NCBI GenBank assembly: GCA_022842725.1
Contig: JALHOZ010000009.1
Coordinates: 1 to 64,000 of the forward strand
Length of the DNA stretch: 64,000 nucleotides
Origin: Saprospiraceae bacterium
GTDB taxonomy: Bacteria; Bacteroidota; Bacteroidia; Chitinophagales; Saprospiraceae
Reading direction: 5' to 3'
Numbering within the stretch: position 1 is the stretch's first letter; the number at the start of each line of letters is the position of its first letter. The translations under genes and the position numbers were made by a program. Of the stretch, positions 18,501 to 26,483 are shown piece after piece. The notes under the pieces were generated by a model. It saw only the letters and a list, made by a program, of their open reading frames with translations, did no database searches and was not told the DNA's origin.

Positions 18501-19385
18501 TGGAATATAAATGACTATCTTTTGGATTACATTAATATATATGGTCAGTCTTTTTTTGATTCTTGCATTCAAAATTCTGTAATTTGGATTACACCGGATA
18601 ACGAAGCGTGGTATGATGGAGAAAAAGATAAGCAGAATATATATATTGTAAGTGATCCATATAAAAGTTTATCAGATGATGTGTTAAATGATGCTGATAG
18701 TATATCAAATGAGATTTATTATCTTACAGATTCTGTTTTATATGACACTGATACTACAGTTCTTCAGGGATTGTACGATGAACTTGCTGAGATCACAGAT
18801 GATATCAAAGAAATTTCTGATGATATTCATTTATTACAAAAACAAAGAGCTTCGGATTTTTTGCAAAACATACCAAATCTACCTGAACCTCATAGTTTTT
18901 TGACAGCACGGAAAAAAGTATGGACAGCAGAAGTTAAGTGTTTTCTATATGGAGAGTCGTCAGTTACCCCTCAGGAGTGGGCCGAAATTCGAGAGATAAT
19001 GTTGTTATGTCCTTATGAAGCAGGAAAAGTTGTTACAGAAGCAAAATCACTTTTACTCATTCAGAAAGAGGAAGTTCATGAATATAATTATAATGCGTGT
19101 CAGAGTAGTACTCCGAGGACAACGAATGTAAAAAATTCTGATGAAATTTTTGTATATCCAAATCCAGGCAAAAATACAATACATGTCTCAATTCCTGATG
19201 ATGAAAAGATTCAATTCATTTCTATCAAAAATGTGCATGGATCAGAAGTATTAAGATTAGATGACGTAATAGTAAACAATCAATCTATTGATGTTTCATT
19301 AATGTCTCCCGGTTTGTACTTCTACGAAATAAAAACAAATGATACAGGTAAAAAGTATCATGGTAAATTGATCTTAGTAGAATAA
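15513..19385 (+). CDS. Giant T9SS protein with PKD domains and parallel beta-helix
   Basis: About 1290 residues. Two PKD-like domains are visible (about residues 235-295 with L-W-S-F-G-D-G-N, and 320-375 with G-T-Y-T-I-T-L-T-A). Residues 500-860 show repeated N-N and short beta turns of a right-handed parallel beta-helix. A G/N-rich linker lies near 940-960. A conserved pre-tail block (L-C-P-Y-E-A-G-K-V-V) and a T9SS sorting tail (V-Y-P-N-P-G-K ... G-L-Y-F-Y-E-I) end the protein. The start is unclear: the frame begins at a TTG followed by M-W-M-L-M-K, a poor signal peptide, while the upstream in-frame codons K-F-L-K-L-C-I-L would complete one. The DNA is more A+T-rich than its neighbours. Likely a surface adhesin or glycan-binding protein. 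Confidence 0.85.
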   Translation: MMWMLMKVDVGWGQACHFCQSNRGPINSDVKMDNYPTPINGDGQRSFQLDYVSDWYSAYNSPHHVQIVNNNCDPTYNNANGNELNCLAARQRDDYTEGIFSEIPSILIYDPTDVYSLSLDLKKLPCSDLSGSAYANVKLARGMIPFPENGDLYSPPPIVSHQLLDQVLLTDNNIYSVCENFSFSSPLNGFNQIYIHTENILPGLQASYINVENVLLSCKSNALTGFSAQVDGLEVAFGASWNTIHQDIISYLWSFGDGNSSTVSMPVYTYEEDGYYQVCLSIINENGCCAQNCREIMVGCPNPKADFNFQNNDCGIYTFFPDIIRPLTTYSWSAPNGIPSVGAGPSFTTTYLNNGTYTITLTATNECGSSSSTQTVMMNCEASCSDLSNTYIIQSGIQSRAVRLSNLLNSPVNPLPYTVLSNGTIKIQDKSFNLISDLIVDVKCEFERTNWFCAAGTLIDVQNDMTIKHSEFQSCDEMWKGFKHQYGKILRINDSSVKDAEFGVEASGNARFYSTRSVFQDCYTGVRFPGSGSTQSLINNFFKTKFIAETNLKNPYPGQAFHSSKMYYGIWIENIAELNVTECQFINLGYSGIQSKRSNIRCQSSKFKDDFTVNRGVYIEDSGPITHFQLDTFENNYLGIFNQGISIMSYLRVNNNNLFIKNSSASTVCNGIFIRRNYLLKTDIIGNIFEQNTEGNGIQSIVDNKLKIESNTFLNYSPNGFTGIRLAENTLYNSEIKANNLYSYLPLNAGVNSGFDLSACENLNVINNNFYNESGSNDLSDNISVEGVLLSVFRNNHFFNKSTAFKIQGVSNNNMFCCNTSTEPGNSIDVIDKAVGDYRNNNLHTLRLSIGGEIGQQPLPGNRWQDNNGLNAGTLGIMEQGSQMKAQSNQIATDPSQGITNKPDIIDPVEIEEFWFRNISPEIMSTCVSNPLCKDVGQYVGGGGNGGGSNNEEYNPWDPPIGDPPRRPLCDKVMENYFNYYTYSNSGHDKYPHQTRWNINDYLLDYINIYGQSFFDSCIQNSVIWITPDNEAWYDGEKDKQNIYIVSDPYKSLSDDVLNDADSISNEIYYLTDSVLYDTDTTVLQGLYDELAEITDDIKEISDDIHLLQKQRASDFLQNIPNLPEPHSFLTARKKVWTAEVKCFLYGESSVTPQEWAEIREIMLLCPYEAGKVVTEAKSLLLIQKEEVHEYNYNACQSSTPRTTNVKNSDEIFVYPNPGKNTIHVSIPDDEKIQFISIKNVHGSEVLRLDDVIVNNQSIDVSLMSPGLYFYEIKTNDTGKKYHGKLILVE

Positions 19386-19393
19386 ATGGTGTT

Positions 19394-19420
19394 AGGTGGG
19401 GGCTGGTCCCCCACCTTTTT
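19394..19420 (+). terminator. Strong terminator after the giant T9SS gene
   Basis: AGGTGGGGG (19394-19402), loop CTGGT, CCCCCACCT (19408-19416) and a T run to 19420. It sits 8 nt after the stop codon and only 15 nt before the next start, so the next gene needs its own promoter or read-through. Confidence 0.92.
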
Positions 19421-19434
19421 AAAATAAATTATGT

Positions 19435-21264
19435 ATGCGATTCCTTTTTACTTTAATAGTTTTTTTGGGTTACCTTTCGTCCATGTTGTCTCAAAATGAA
19501 GATAATATCTGGCTGTTTGGTAATAGCATCAAAGATGCAATAGATCCTGCCATAAAAGCAGATACTACATTAGGAGCAAGCCAGCTGGATTTTAATTATG
19601 ATCCGGTCAAAATATATTATGTGCCGGAAAGGGTCATTGATTTTTCGGGAGCAAATGCCAGCATTTGTGATAGTAACGGTAATTTGTTAGCTTACAGCAA
19701 TGGACAGGTATTGTATGCCGGCAATGAAGAGCCCATAGCTGATACCATAAACTATCATATTTATCCAAATCCTTTTGAACAGGAAAATTGTTCTGCTTGG
19801 GAATATAATAATTGGGGAAATGATTCAATAGCGATTCCAAATGGTTTACTAGGCATGCAGAATGTAATGATTTTACCTATGGATGAGAAGTATTATTGTT
19901 TCTATACAACTTACGATTATTGTACAAATGAAGTATTCAAATTATCTTTTACTTCCTTTAGTAATAAAAATTCTTCTGAATTCAAAGTTCATATAAAGGA
20001 TTCTGTTATTATTAATGGTTTGTTTGCTGACAGAATTTATTCGATTCGCCATGCGAACGGCAGGGATTGGTGGGTACTTCAACTTGAAAACAATAATATC
20101 AGGGTACATCAGTATATATTAAGTCCTGAAGGATTAAAATACATCGGTCGCAGAAATGTTACCTCAAGCGCTTTTCATGACGATAATGGTCAAATAACAG
20201 TTTCACCAGATGGTAAAAAACTTGTTATTTCGTCTTTAGGCGGAACATTATCAGCACCGCAGGCACGAGTTGCGGTATTGGACTTTAACCGCTGTACAGG
20301 TTTGGCCGGAAATAAAAAAGAAAAACATTATGAAAAAATTAACTCCTTGGGTGGTACCGGTGCAACTTTTTCACCGGATGGTAAATATTTGTATGTTAGT
20401 GAAGGCATATATATATTTCAATACGATATGACGGTATCTGATATTTTCAGCAGTGAAGACACCATTGCGGTTTTTGACGGATTTTTTTATCAACCTACCC
20501 CTAATAGTATAAAATACAGAACATTATTTCATTTCATGCAGGTAGCACCTGACGGAAGGATTTATATTAATTCATCATCAACTACAAATCGTCATTTGGG
20601 TGTGATCAATTATCCCCACGAGAGAGGTGTTAATTCAGGCGTCGGACAACATGCTATTCAAATACCTACTGAATATTTCCGTACCATGCCCAACTTCCCT
20701 CTGTTCCGCCTTGGTCCCGACGACGGTAGTCCCTGCGATACCCTCGGTCTGGACAATCACCCTGTTGCCAAGTTCCGCTACGAGCCGGATAGCAGTAACT
20801 ACAAACGGATACGGTTTACTGATCTGAGTTATTTCCGGCCGGAGACGTGGAGCTGGGACTTTGGTGATGGTAGTCCGACAGTATCAGACAGATATCCATT
20901 TCATACTTACACTCAAAACGGTACCTATGAGGTGTGCCTGACCGTGAGCAATGAAAACAGCGACCATAAGACCTGCCGGACAGTCACCATTGGTACAAGC
21001 AGCAGTGATGATGCCGGACAAAAGGCCGATATCACGCTTTTTCCCAATCCTGTGGCAGATATATTGTTGGTTACACTTGGAGAGTACATCCCTCAACATG
21101 GTATGATACACATCCACGATGCGACAGGCAGAGTCATCCTTTCACAACGTTTGTACTACGGACATAATCATATCGATATGGCTACACTTTCTCCCGGATT
21201 ATATTTCTGGACGGCAGAGGATAACGGCGTGAAGATGAAAGGTGGAAAGGTTGTGAAGATATAA
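19435..21264 (+). CDS. T9SS protein with WD40-like repeats and an inserted PKD domain
   Basis: A 609-residue exported protein: signal peptide to about residue 20, then a beta-propeller-like body with S-I-R-H-A-N-G-R-D-W-W, T-V-S-P-D-G-K and F-S-P-D-G-K-Y-L-Y motifs (residues 30-420), a PKD domain (about 450-525; W-S-W-D-F-G-D-G-S-P) and a T9SS tail. It is paralogous to the protein starting at 21977, which has the same body but no PKD. The last 600 nt (from about 20690) are visibly richer in G+C than the first 1250, with the change at the domain border. This suggests the PKD-tail part was acquired or converted separately. Confidence 0.87.
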   Translation: MRFLFTLIVFLGYLSSMLSQNEDNIWLFGNSIKDAIDPAIKADTTLGASQLDFNYDPVKIYYVPERVIDFSGANASICDSNGNLLAYSNGQVLYAGNEEPIADTINYHIYPNPFEQENCSAWEYNNWGNDSIAIPNGLLGMQNVMILPMDEKYYCFYTTYDYCTNEVFKLSFTSFSNKNSSEFKVHIKDSVIINGLFADRIYSIRHANGRDWWVLQLENNNIRVHQYILSPEGLKYIGRRNVTSSAFHDDNGQITVSPDGKKLVISSLGGTLSAPQARVAVLDFNRCTGLAGNKKEKHYEKINSLGGTGATFSPDGKYLYVSEGIYIFQYDMTVSDIFSSEDTIAVFDGFFYQPTPNSIKYRTLFHFMQVAPDGRIYINSSSTTNRHLGVINYPHERGVNSGVGQHAIQIPTEYFRTMPNFPLFRLGPDDGSPCDTLGLDNHPVAKFRYEPDSSNYKRIRFTDLSYFRPETWSWDFGDGSPTVSDRYPFHTYTQNGTYEVCLTVSNENSDHKTCRTVTIGTSSSDDAGQKADITLFPNPVADILLVTLGEYIPQHGMIHIHDATGRVILSQRLYYGHNHIDMATLSPGLYFWTAEDNGVKMKGGKVVKI

Positions 21265-21336
21265 AAAGGTCTTATGGTGATATGGTGTTGCGGTTTTGCG
21301 GTGCTGTGGGTTTCTTAATAGTAAGAAATTATAGCA

Positions 21337-21358
21337 GGCACAAGTTACAAACTTGCGC
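21337..21358 (+). repeat. Palindromic AGTTTGTAACT-core element, copy 1
   Basis: GGCACAAGTTACAAACTTGC followed by GC: inverted flanks GCACAAGTT/AACTTGCGC around a short loop. Located 73 nt after the T9SS gene stop. Confidence 0.7.
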
Positions 21359-21452
21359 TAACATTTGGGATTTCCTTAAAAACTGTCATCACCCACACTA
21401 TCAAAAACATTTTGGCTGTCTGTTTTGGCGTATTTAAAAATAAAGAGATATA

Positions 21453-21980
21453 TTGCATCAACAATGTAAAATCATGATGTTGTCTTCCGTATTTTCCACC
21501 CAACCTTACTGGTACAACAAAGCACGTGCTTTGTCCGTATTGGCTCAGAAATGGCAGGGTTCGGACCCTGATTCAGTGCAGATGTTGATGTTGGAATCTA
21601 TAGCTGACCAATGTCCTTTGGAAGGAGGAAAAGGAGTCTATATCGCCCGAAACATTCTGGCAGAATACCAACTCGGGGAGACAGAATATGATGATCTGGC
21701 AAAATGTACATCTGTAATACCACGGTTAGCAAAATCTGAAAATTCAAAAATTTCCGTTTACCCTAATCCTGCGCAGGAAACATTTTTTGTAGAAAGTTCA
21801 TCCGTGATAGAAAAAGTTGTGGTAACTGATTTATCCGGTAAACTAATATATAAAAATGACGTTCCGGGACATCAGATTAAGATATCTAATCAGGGCTGGA
21901 TACCGGGAGTATATCTGGTTGCGACTACTTTAAAAGATGTAGATAAGGCCGAAATACAAAAACTTATCATCATTCCATGA
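21453..21980 (+). pseudogene. Orphan C-terminal fragment of a large T9SS beta-helix protein
   Basis: A 175-residue frame with no signal peptide that starts at a TTG (first ATG 21 nt later). Residues 20-80 (Y-W-Y-N-K-A-R-A-L ... A-D-Q-C-P-L-E-G-G-K-G-V-Y-I-A-R) match in layout the pre-tail block of the 1290-residue protein (M-L-L-C-P-Y-E-A-G-K-V-V-T-E-A), and the rest is a complete T9SS tail. A tail without its signal peptide and passenger cannot be exported, so I read it as the remnant of a larger gene. It overlaps the next start by 4 nt (ATGA), so read-through could still matter. Confidence 0.65.
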
Positions 21981-23470
21981 TAGGAAAATTCATAAAAACA
22001 TTTCTATTACTTATAGCTGGTATGACGTATGTCATACCGGCTATAAGTCAATATAAATATGACTATAATTGGGTTACAGGATTTTATTATGTCGAAGGAC
22101 TTAAAAGACAAATTCTGGATTTTGGGTCAGATACTTTACAAGTTAAAGATCAACTCCTGCCATTTGCCTTTTCAGAAACAAATTCATGTATCAGTGATGA
22201 AAGCGGCAATTTGTTGTTGTATTTTAATGGATGTGACATCGCCAATGGCAGACATGAGATTTTGGAAAACGGTTCGGGCTTCAACGCGGGTATTCCCGGC
22301 GACTTTGAATGTCCGAAAAACTACGGATATCCGGGCCCTTATCAATCGGCATTGATTTTACCTCAACCGGAATCAGAAAATATATATTATGTCTTTTATA
22401 TGCGTTATGATAATTCGCCTACTTCAATCGAAGTATCATTACTACATGCAAAAGTTGACATGACTTATGATCAGGGTACAGGTATTGTATTGTACAAAGA
22501 CAAACAAGTGTCATCAGATAGTGTCGTATCCATGGGTAGTATCACGGCAGTACGTCATGCCAATAATGAAGATTGGTGGCTTATTTTGTTTGGAAAAGGT
22601 CAAACAAACGAATACAAAAGAATCTTATTTACTAAAGATACTTTAATGAGTTTGCCAAATGATACTATTGGTGTATTAAATGAAACTCCCGGTGGTCAGG
22701 CCTCCTTTTCGCCTGATGGTACCAAATATATGAGATATACGCCCAAAGGACTGATGGTCATGGATTTTGACAGAAATGAAGGACTTTTGTCCAATTTCAG
22801 GTTTTTACCTCTTGTCCCTCAAGGAGTCTATTTTGGAGGTACGTTTTCACCCAACGGACGATTTATTTATTTGTCCGATTATACCAAAATCTATCAGGTC
22901 GATACCTGGGAGGAAGAACTCAGTCTTGACCTTGTAGCCGAGTGGGATGGTTATGAAGACGAAGGCTGGAGAGTTCTTTTCAGCATGATGCAGACAGGCC
23001 CTGACTGCCGCATATATATAGCAAGCCAAAATTGTCTCAATTTTGTACATATCATTATGAATCCCGATGAAAAGGGCACTGCTTGTAATGTAGTCCAAAG
23101 GGCCCTTGAGTTAAAATCCTCCAATTGTAGTTTTCCACACTTTCCCAATTTCAGATTGGGTACATCGGAGCCTTATTGTGATCCGGATAAGGTGGTGGTG
23201 ACGGGGACAGACATTCCTGCACATCACCAAACGAAATTTGATGTCTCGCCCAATCCGGTGGCAGATATATTGTTGGTAACGTTGGGCGAGTACATCCCTC
23301 AACATGGTATGATACATATCCATGATGCTATCGGCAGAATTGTATTATACCAACGTCTGTACTATGGTCATAATCATATCGATATGGCGTCTTTACAGCC
23401 CGGATTATATTTCTGGACGGCAGAGGATGGCGGCGTTATGATTAAACAAGGGAAGGTTGTGAAAATATAA
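21977..23470 (+). CDS. T9SS protein, beta-propeller-like paralogue
   Basis: A 497-residue exported protein: signal peptide (M-I-G-K-F-I-K-T-F-L-L-L-I-A-G, cut near I-S-Q), a body with A-V-R-H-A-N-N-E-D-W-W, A-S-F-S-P-D-G-T-K and T-F-S-P-N-G-R-F-I-Y-L motifs, then a T9SS tail from about residue 420. The last 222 nt of the coding region align without gaps with those of the gene at 19435, with two exact runs of about 29 nt; the rest of the protein is far less similar. Its start overlaps the preceding fragment (ATGA). A long hairpin lies inside the signal-peptide codons. Surface location is likely; function unknown. Confidence 0.87.
   Translation: MIGKFIKTFLLLIAGMTYVIPAISQYKYDYNWVTGFYYVEGLKRQILDFGSDTLQVKDQLLPFAFSETNSCISDESGNLLLYFNGCDIANGRHEILENGSGFNAGIPGDFECPKNYGYPGPYQSALILPQPESENIYYVFYMRYDNSPTSIEVSLLHAKVDMTYDQGTGIVLYKDKQVSSDSVVSMGSITAVRHANNEDWWLILFGKGQTNEYKRILFTKDTLMSLPNDTIGVLNETPGGQASFSPDGTKYMRYTPKGLMVMDFDRNEGLLSNFRFLPLVPQGVYFGGTFSPNGRFIYLSDYTKIYQVDTWEEELSLDLVAEWDGYEDEGWRVLFSMMQTGPDCRIYIASQNCLNFVHIIMNPDEKGTACNVVQRALELKSSNCSFPHFPNFRLGTSEPYCDPDKVVVTGTDIPAHHQTKFDVSPNPVADILLVTLGEYIPQHGMIHIHDAIGRIVLYQRLYYGHNHIDMASLQPGLYFWTAEDGGVMIKQGKVVKI
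22009..22048 (+). repeat. 18-bp hairpin inside signal-peptide codons
   Basis: The left arm 22009-22026 and right arm 22031-22048 are complementary at all 18 positions if one G-U pair is allowed; the loop is GTAT. It starts 32 nt after the ATG and covers about 13 codons of the signal peptide. There is no T run after it. Confidence 0.9.
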
Positions 23471-23532
23471 AATGGTTTTGTGATATTTTGGTTTTGTGGT
23501 ATTATAGTTATTAATAGGTAGAGATTATATCA

Positions 23533-23554
23533 GGCATAAGGTACAAACCTGAGC
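23533..23554 (+). repeat. Palindromic AGTTTGTAACT-core element, copy 2 (degenerate)
   Basis: GGCATAAGGTACAAACCTGA then GC. The core differs from the others in both arms together (AGG/CCT), keeping the pairing. It follows the T9SS paralogue gene at the same relative place as copy 1 follows its relative, so the 3' flank was duplicated with the gene. Confidence 0.6.
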
Positions 23555-23567
23555 TTTACTTTGGCTC

Positions 23568-23616
23568 GAATGAAAAATTCATAAATGCTGACACCACAGT
23601 AACAAACTCTTGATCG
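23568..23616 (+). repeat. AGTTACAAACT-core repeat end, copy C
   Basis: AAAAATTCATAAATGCTGAC followed by ACCACAGTAACAAACTCTTG and ATCG. Matches copies at 10155 and 10889. Confidence 0.55.
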
Positions 23617-23690
23617 GGGTTGAAAAAAGAAAACAATGATGTTATTTATGTCACAAAACATATAAATATTTTAGACATTGACATCTTATA

Positions 23691-23734
23691 AAAAAAAATG
23701 AATGGGGCAAAAACCCCATTCATTATCAAAACAT
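23691..23734. terminator. Perfect 11-bp hairpin, copy 2 (between convergent genes)
   Basis: Same 44 nt as 14858-14901: AATGAATGGGG, CAAAAA loop, CCCCATTCATT. With the A run on its left it is a proper terminator for the minus-strand MBL/rhodanese gene ending at 23803. The remainder of the 332-nt gap holds only the two repeat copies listed here. Confidence 0.75.
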
Positions 23735-23802
23735 TATCAACCTTATCTTTAACAGATGATTTCATCTGTTTTATATATTCTTATTATTGCAAATCACAAG
23801 AT

Positions 23803-25212
23803 TTACAAAAGCGTGGTAGGACAAACATAATCCGTCACTTTAAACTTGTTGCTGTTTTTAAGGGCAACAAATCCGCCATCAACATCAACCAGATTTCTGT
23901 ATCCTCTTCCCTGAAGAATAGATATAAAAACCAATGAACGGTAGCCGCCGGCACAATGGATATACTTTTTATTGTCGCCCAATATCAGTTTCATACTTTC
24001 ATTGATGTAATCGAGCGGCGCATTGTTTGCTCCTTCCACATGTTCGCTGAGGTATTCACTTTTTTTGCGGACGTCCACGATTTCAGCATCTTTGATATTG
24101 GCCAATTCATCGGCCGTAACCATCTCAACGGTATCAATTTCTTTGCCGGCATTTTTCCATGCTTCAAGACCGCCTTTGAGGAATCCGATGGCATTGTCAT
24201 AACCCACTCTTGCCAATCTCGTAACAACTTCTTCGACCCTGTTTTCGTCAGCAACAATCAGAATTTCCTGTTTGACATCAGGTATCAATGTACCGACCCA
24301 GGTGGCAAAACTTCCGTCAATTCCTACGAATATTGATCGGGGTACAAAAGATTTTACGAAGTGTTCTTTGGCTCTGGTATCGATGATCACAGCGCCCGTT
24401 TCGTTGGCTATCACGTCAAATTCATCCGGAGACAAAGCCCGGGTTCCTTTGTGCATCACTTCTTCCAACGTTTCATAACCCTGAATATTGATCATTACAT
24501 TTTGTGGAAAATAACTTGGCGGTGGTGTCAAACCATCGAGCACTTTGACCACAAATTCGTCTTCAGACATAGGTTGAAGCGCATAATTTGTTTTTTTCTG
24601 GTTTCCGAGTGTATCAAATGTTTCTTTGCTCATGTTTTTGCCACAGGCAGAACCCTGGCCATGATTCGGATATACCATGATATCATCAGCCAAAGGCATG
24701 ATTTTACTTCTCAAAGAATGGTAAAGATGTCTCGCCAGTTTGTCCTGTGTCAGATCAGCGATTACTTTTTGTGCCAGGTCAGGTCTTCCGACATCGCCGA
24801 TAAACAGTGTATCCCCGGTAAATAAAGCAACTTCTTTACCGTTTTCATCTCTTAACAAATAACAGGTGCTTTCCATGGTATGGCCGGGAGTATGCAGAAC
24901 TTCGAGCGTGATGTTGCCCAACTTAAATATTTCTCCGTCTTTGGCTACTGTTTTTTCAAATCCTGTCGGCATTTCGGTAGGTCCGTATACGATCTTTCCA
25001 CCGGTTTTTTTAGCGAGATCTACGTGACCCGATACAAAATCCGCATGGAAATGGGTTTCAAAAATGTATTTTACTTTAGCATGGTCTTTTTCAGCTCTTT
25101 CGATATAAGGAGCCGGTTCGCGCATAGGATCGATAAAGGCACATTCTCCGTTGGATTCTATGTAGTAGGAAGCTTCCGCCAGACAACCTGTATAAATTTG
25201 TTCTATCTTCAT
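23803..25212 (-). CDS. MBL-fold persulfide dioxygenase-like protein with two rhodanese domains
   Basis: A 469-residue cytoplasmic protein. Residues 1-250 are a metallo-beta-lactamase domain with T-H54-F-H56-A-D58-F, the later H-T-P-G-H-T and T-G-D-T-L-F-I-G-D-V-G-R-P-D, the ETHE1/CstB signature. The histidine after the aspartate in ETHE1 is a phenylalanine here, as in the paralogue at 45665. Two rhodanese domains follow: the first (about 265-360) has no active cysteine, the second (about 375-465) has the loop H-C-A-G-G-Y-R-S. Family enzymes oxidise persulfides to sulfite, with rhodanese moving the sulfane sulfur. Its promoter matches those at 45 kb. Confidence 0.9.
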   Translation of the reverse strand: MKIEQIYTGCLAEASYYIESNGECAFIDPMREPAPYIERAEKDHAKVKYIFETHFHADFVSGHVDLAKKTGGKIVYGPTEMPTGFEKTVAKDGEIFKLGNITLEVLHTPGHTMESTCYLLRDENGKEVALFTGDTLFIGDVGRPDLAQKVIADLTQDKLARHLYHSLRSKIMPLADDIMVYPNHGQGSACGKNMSKETFDTLGNQKKTNYALQPMSEDEFVVKVLDGLTPPPSYFPQNVMINIQGYETLEEVMHKGTRALSPDEFDVIANETGAVIIDTRAKEHFVKSFVPRSIFVGIDGSFATWVGTLIPDVKQEILIVADENRVEEVVTRLARVGYDNAIGFLKGGLEAWKNAGKEIDTVEMVTADELANIKDAEIVDVRKKSEYLSEHVEGANNAPLDYINESMKLILGDNKKYIHCAGGYRSLVFISILQGRGYRNLVDVDGGFVALKNSNKFKVTDYVCPTTLL

Positions 25213-25247
25213 GTGTATAAATTTTTATTTTGTGTGAAATAATAATA

Positions 25248-25295
25248 CAAAAGTACAGGGTAAACAAACTACCTTTTGTAACCTATGTTTCACAA
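25248..25295 (-). promoter_or_regulatory. Promoter and operator of the 23.8-25.2 kb MBL/rhodanese gene
   Basis: On the minus strand: inverted repeat GAAAC-ATAG-GTTAC (25291-25278), 22 nt, then TACTTTTG (25255-25248), and the ATG 35 nt further. The box, its spacing and the -7 octamer match the promoter of the paralogue at 45665, and closely match the SulP promoter. There is no TTG at the usual -33 place, which fits an activator-dependent promoter. Confidence 0.65.
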
Positions 25296-25389
25296 CCTTT
25301 TTTTTGAATAAAAGTATGCAGAAAAAAGACAGTTTTTTGATCAAAAACAGGATATAATATTTTGAATATCAGCAACATAAGATTAAAAT

Positions 25390-25403
25390 ATGATTTTAAT
25401 CAT
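25390..25403. promoter_or_regulatory. FNR-like palindrome ATGAT-N4-ATCAT
   Basis: ATGATTTTAATCAT; the core TGAT-N4-ATCA resembles FNR/CRP-family sites. The same palindrome with another spacer is at 45578-45591. It lies between the divergent MBL/rhodanese and lipoprotein genes. Confidence 0.4.
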
Positions 25404-25506
25404 CTTTTCAGGCCAAAAGTAACAAAACGATACCCTGAATCGTTATTTTTGTGCATGAATCAAAAATATTCAGATCTATCTTTCATTTTTTAATCATAAA
25501 GAACGT

Positions 25507-26193
25507 ATGAAAATATATATTTTTTTTGTTTTGATAACATTGGCCTACTCTTGTGCACGCCCTTGTCCCAAAGATATCAAACTCGATGAAGTATTTCTTA
25601 CCCAACAATCAAACTCGGAATACCTGCCAACGGAGGATCCGAAGGACATATTGATATTTGAAAACAGTTCAGGTCAGGAGTTACAGTTTACCGACCAGAA
25701 TCCAAAATGGAAAACCACTTACAGAATTGAAGTTGAGACCTTGTGCGAGCGGGGAGATTTTCTGGACAAAACCACACAAACCAAATATATAGATGCTCCG
25801 GGATATCATGCTTATTATGTTTCAAAGGATCAGTTGTACACCTTGGCGATCGATGCTTCTGTACAGAATGCCGGACAATACGGCAATGTAAGCGATACGA
25901 TCTTGTATGACTTTTTTTCCGTTTGGGGACAAAAAATCGGTACACCGGCATTTACGGGTGGAGCTTCGAAAGTCACATCAGACCGGGGAAACGGCAACCG
26001 GTTGCCCGAATTTGTTTTTGCCAATGACAATATGGTGATGATCGCCGATACAACCATTGAAGGAAGGTCATTCAAAAATATATTTACCCATCCGCAAAGT
26101 GACATCCTGAACTTCCGGATATTTTATTCCCGCGAAAAAGGGATCGAAGCGTTCCTTTTAAACAACGGCGAGTTTTGGTTTTTAAAGGAATAA
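25507..26193 (+). CDS. Hypothetical lipoprotein
   Basis: A 228-residue protein with a lipoprotein signal (hydrophobic core, A-Y-S-C at Cys16), so probably anchored in the envelope. The mature part has no motif I recognise; it looks beta-rich with several charged turns and two more cysteines early (R-P-C-P) and one in the middle (E-T-L-C-E-R-G-D). A TATTTTTG octamer 55 nt upstream could be its -7 element. It is divergent from the MBL/rhodanese gene. Function unknown. Confidence 0.8.
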   Translation: MKIYIFFVLITLAYSCARPCPKDIKLDEVFLTQQSNSEYLPTEDPKDILIFENSSGQELQFTDQNPKWKTTYRIEVETLCERGDFLDKTTQTKYIDAPGYHAYYVSKDQLYTLAIDASVQNAGQYGNVSDTILYDFFSVWGQKIGTPAFTGGASKVTSDRGNGNRLPEFVFANDNMVMIADTTIEGRSFKNIFTHPQSDILNFRIFYSREKGIEAFLLNNGEFWFLKE

Positions 26194-26247
26194 CAGGGAT
26201 TGTTTAGGGTTAATAGTATAGGGTTTATGGGCTTTTTCCCCGATGTT

Positions 26248-26270
26248 GGTGCAAGTTTGCAACTTGTGCC
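26248..26270 (+). repeat. Palindromic AGTTTGTAACT-core element, copy 3
   Basis: GGTGCAAGTTTGCAACTTGT then GCC, preceded by CCGATGTT as in copies 4 and 6. Arms GGTGCAAGTT and AACTTGTGCC pair almost perfectly. Confidence 0.75.
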
Positions 26271-26374
26271 ATACCTAAATCGAAGTCAAATACTTTGACC
26301 ATAAGTTGACGAATCATCCCTAACTCATCGCTCATCACCTTGGTTCAACAAATGTATATAGCTACATTTAGCTA

Positions 26375-26405
26375 TTGTAAACATTCATATATTTTATTAC
26401 TTTTG
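26375..26405 (+). promoter_or_regulatory. Consensus promoter of the 187-residue lipoprotein gene
   Basis: TTG (26375-26377), 20-nt spacer, TACTTTTG (26398-26405): full match to the Bacteroidota -33/-7 pattern, 78 nt upstream of the ATG. Confidence 0.65.
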
Positions 26406-26483
26406 TGTTTATAATCATTTCGAACTATCGGAATACTAATAAACAGATCATTCGATTTTTATTTACATAAAAACCATTTTACC

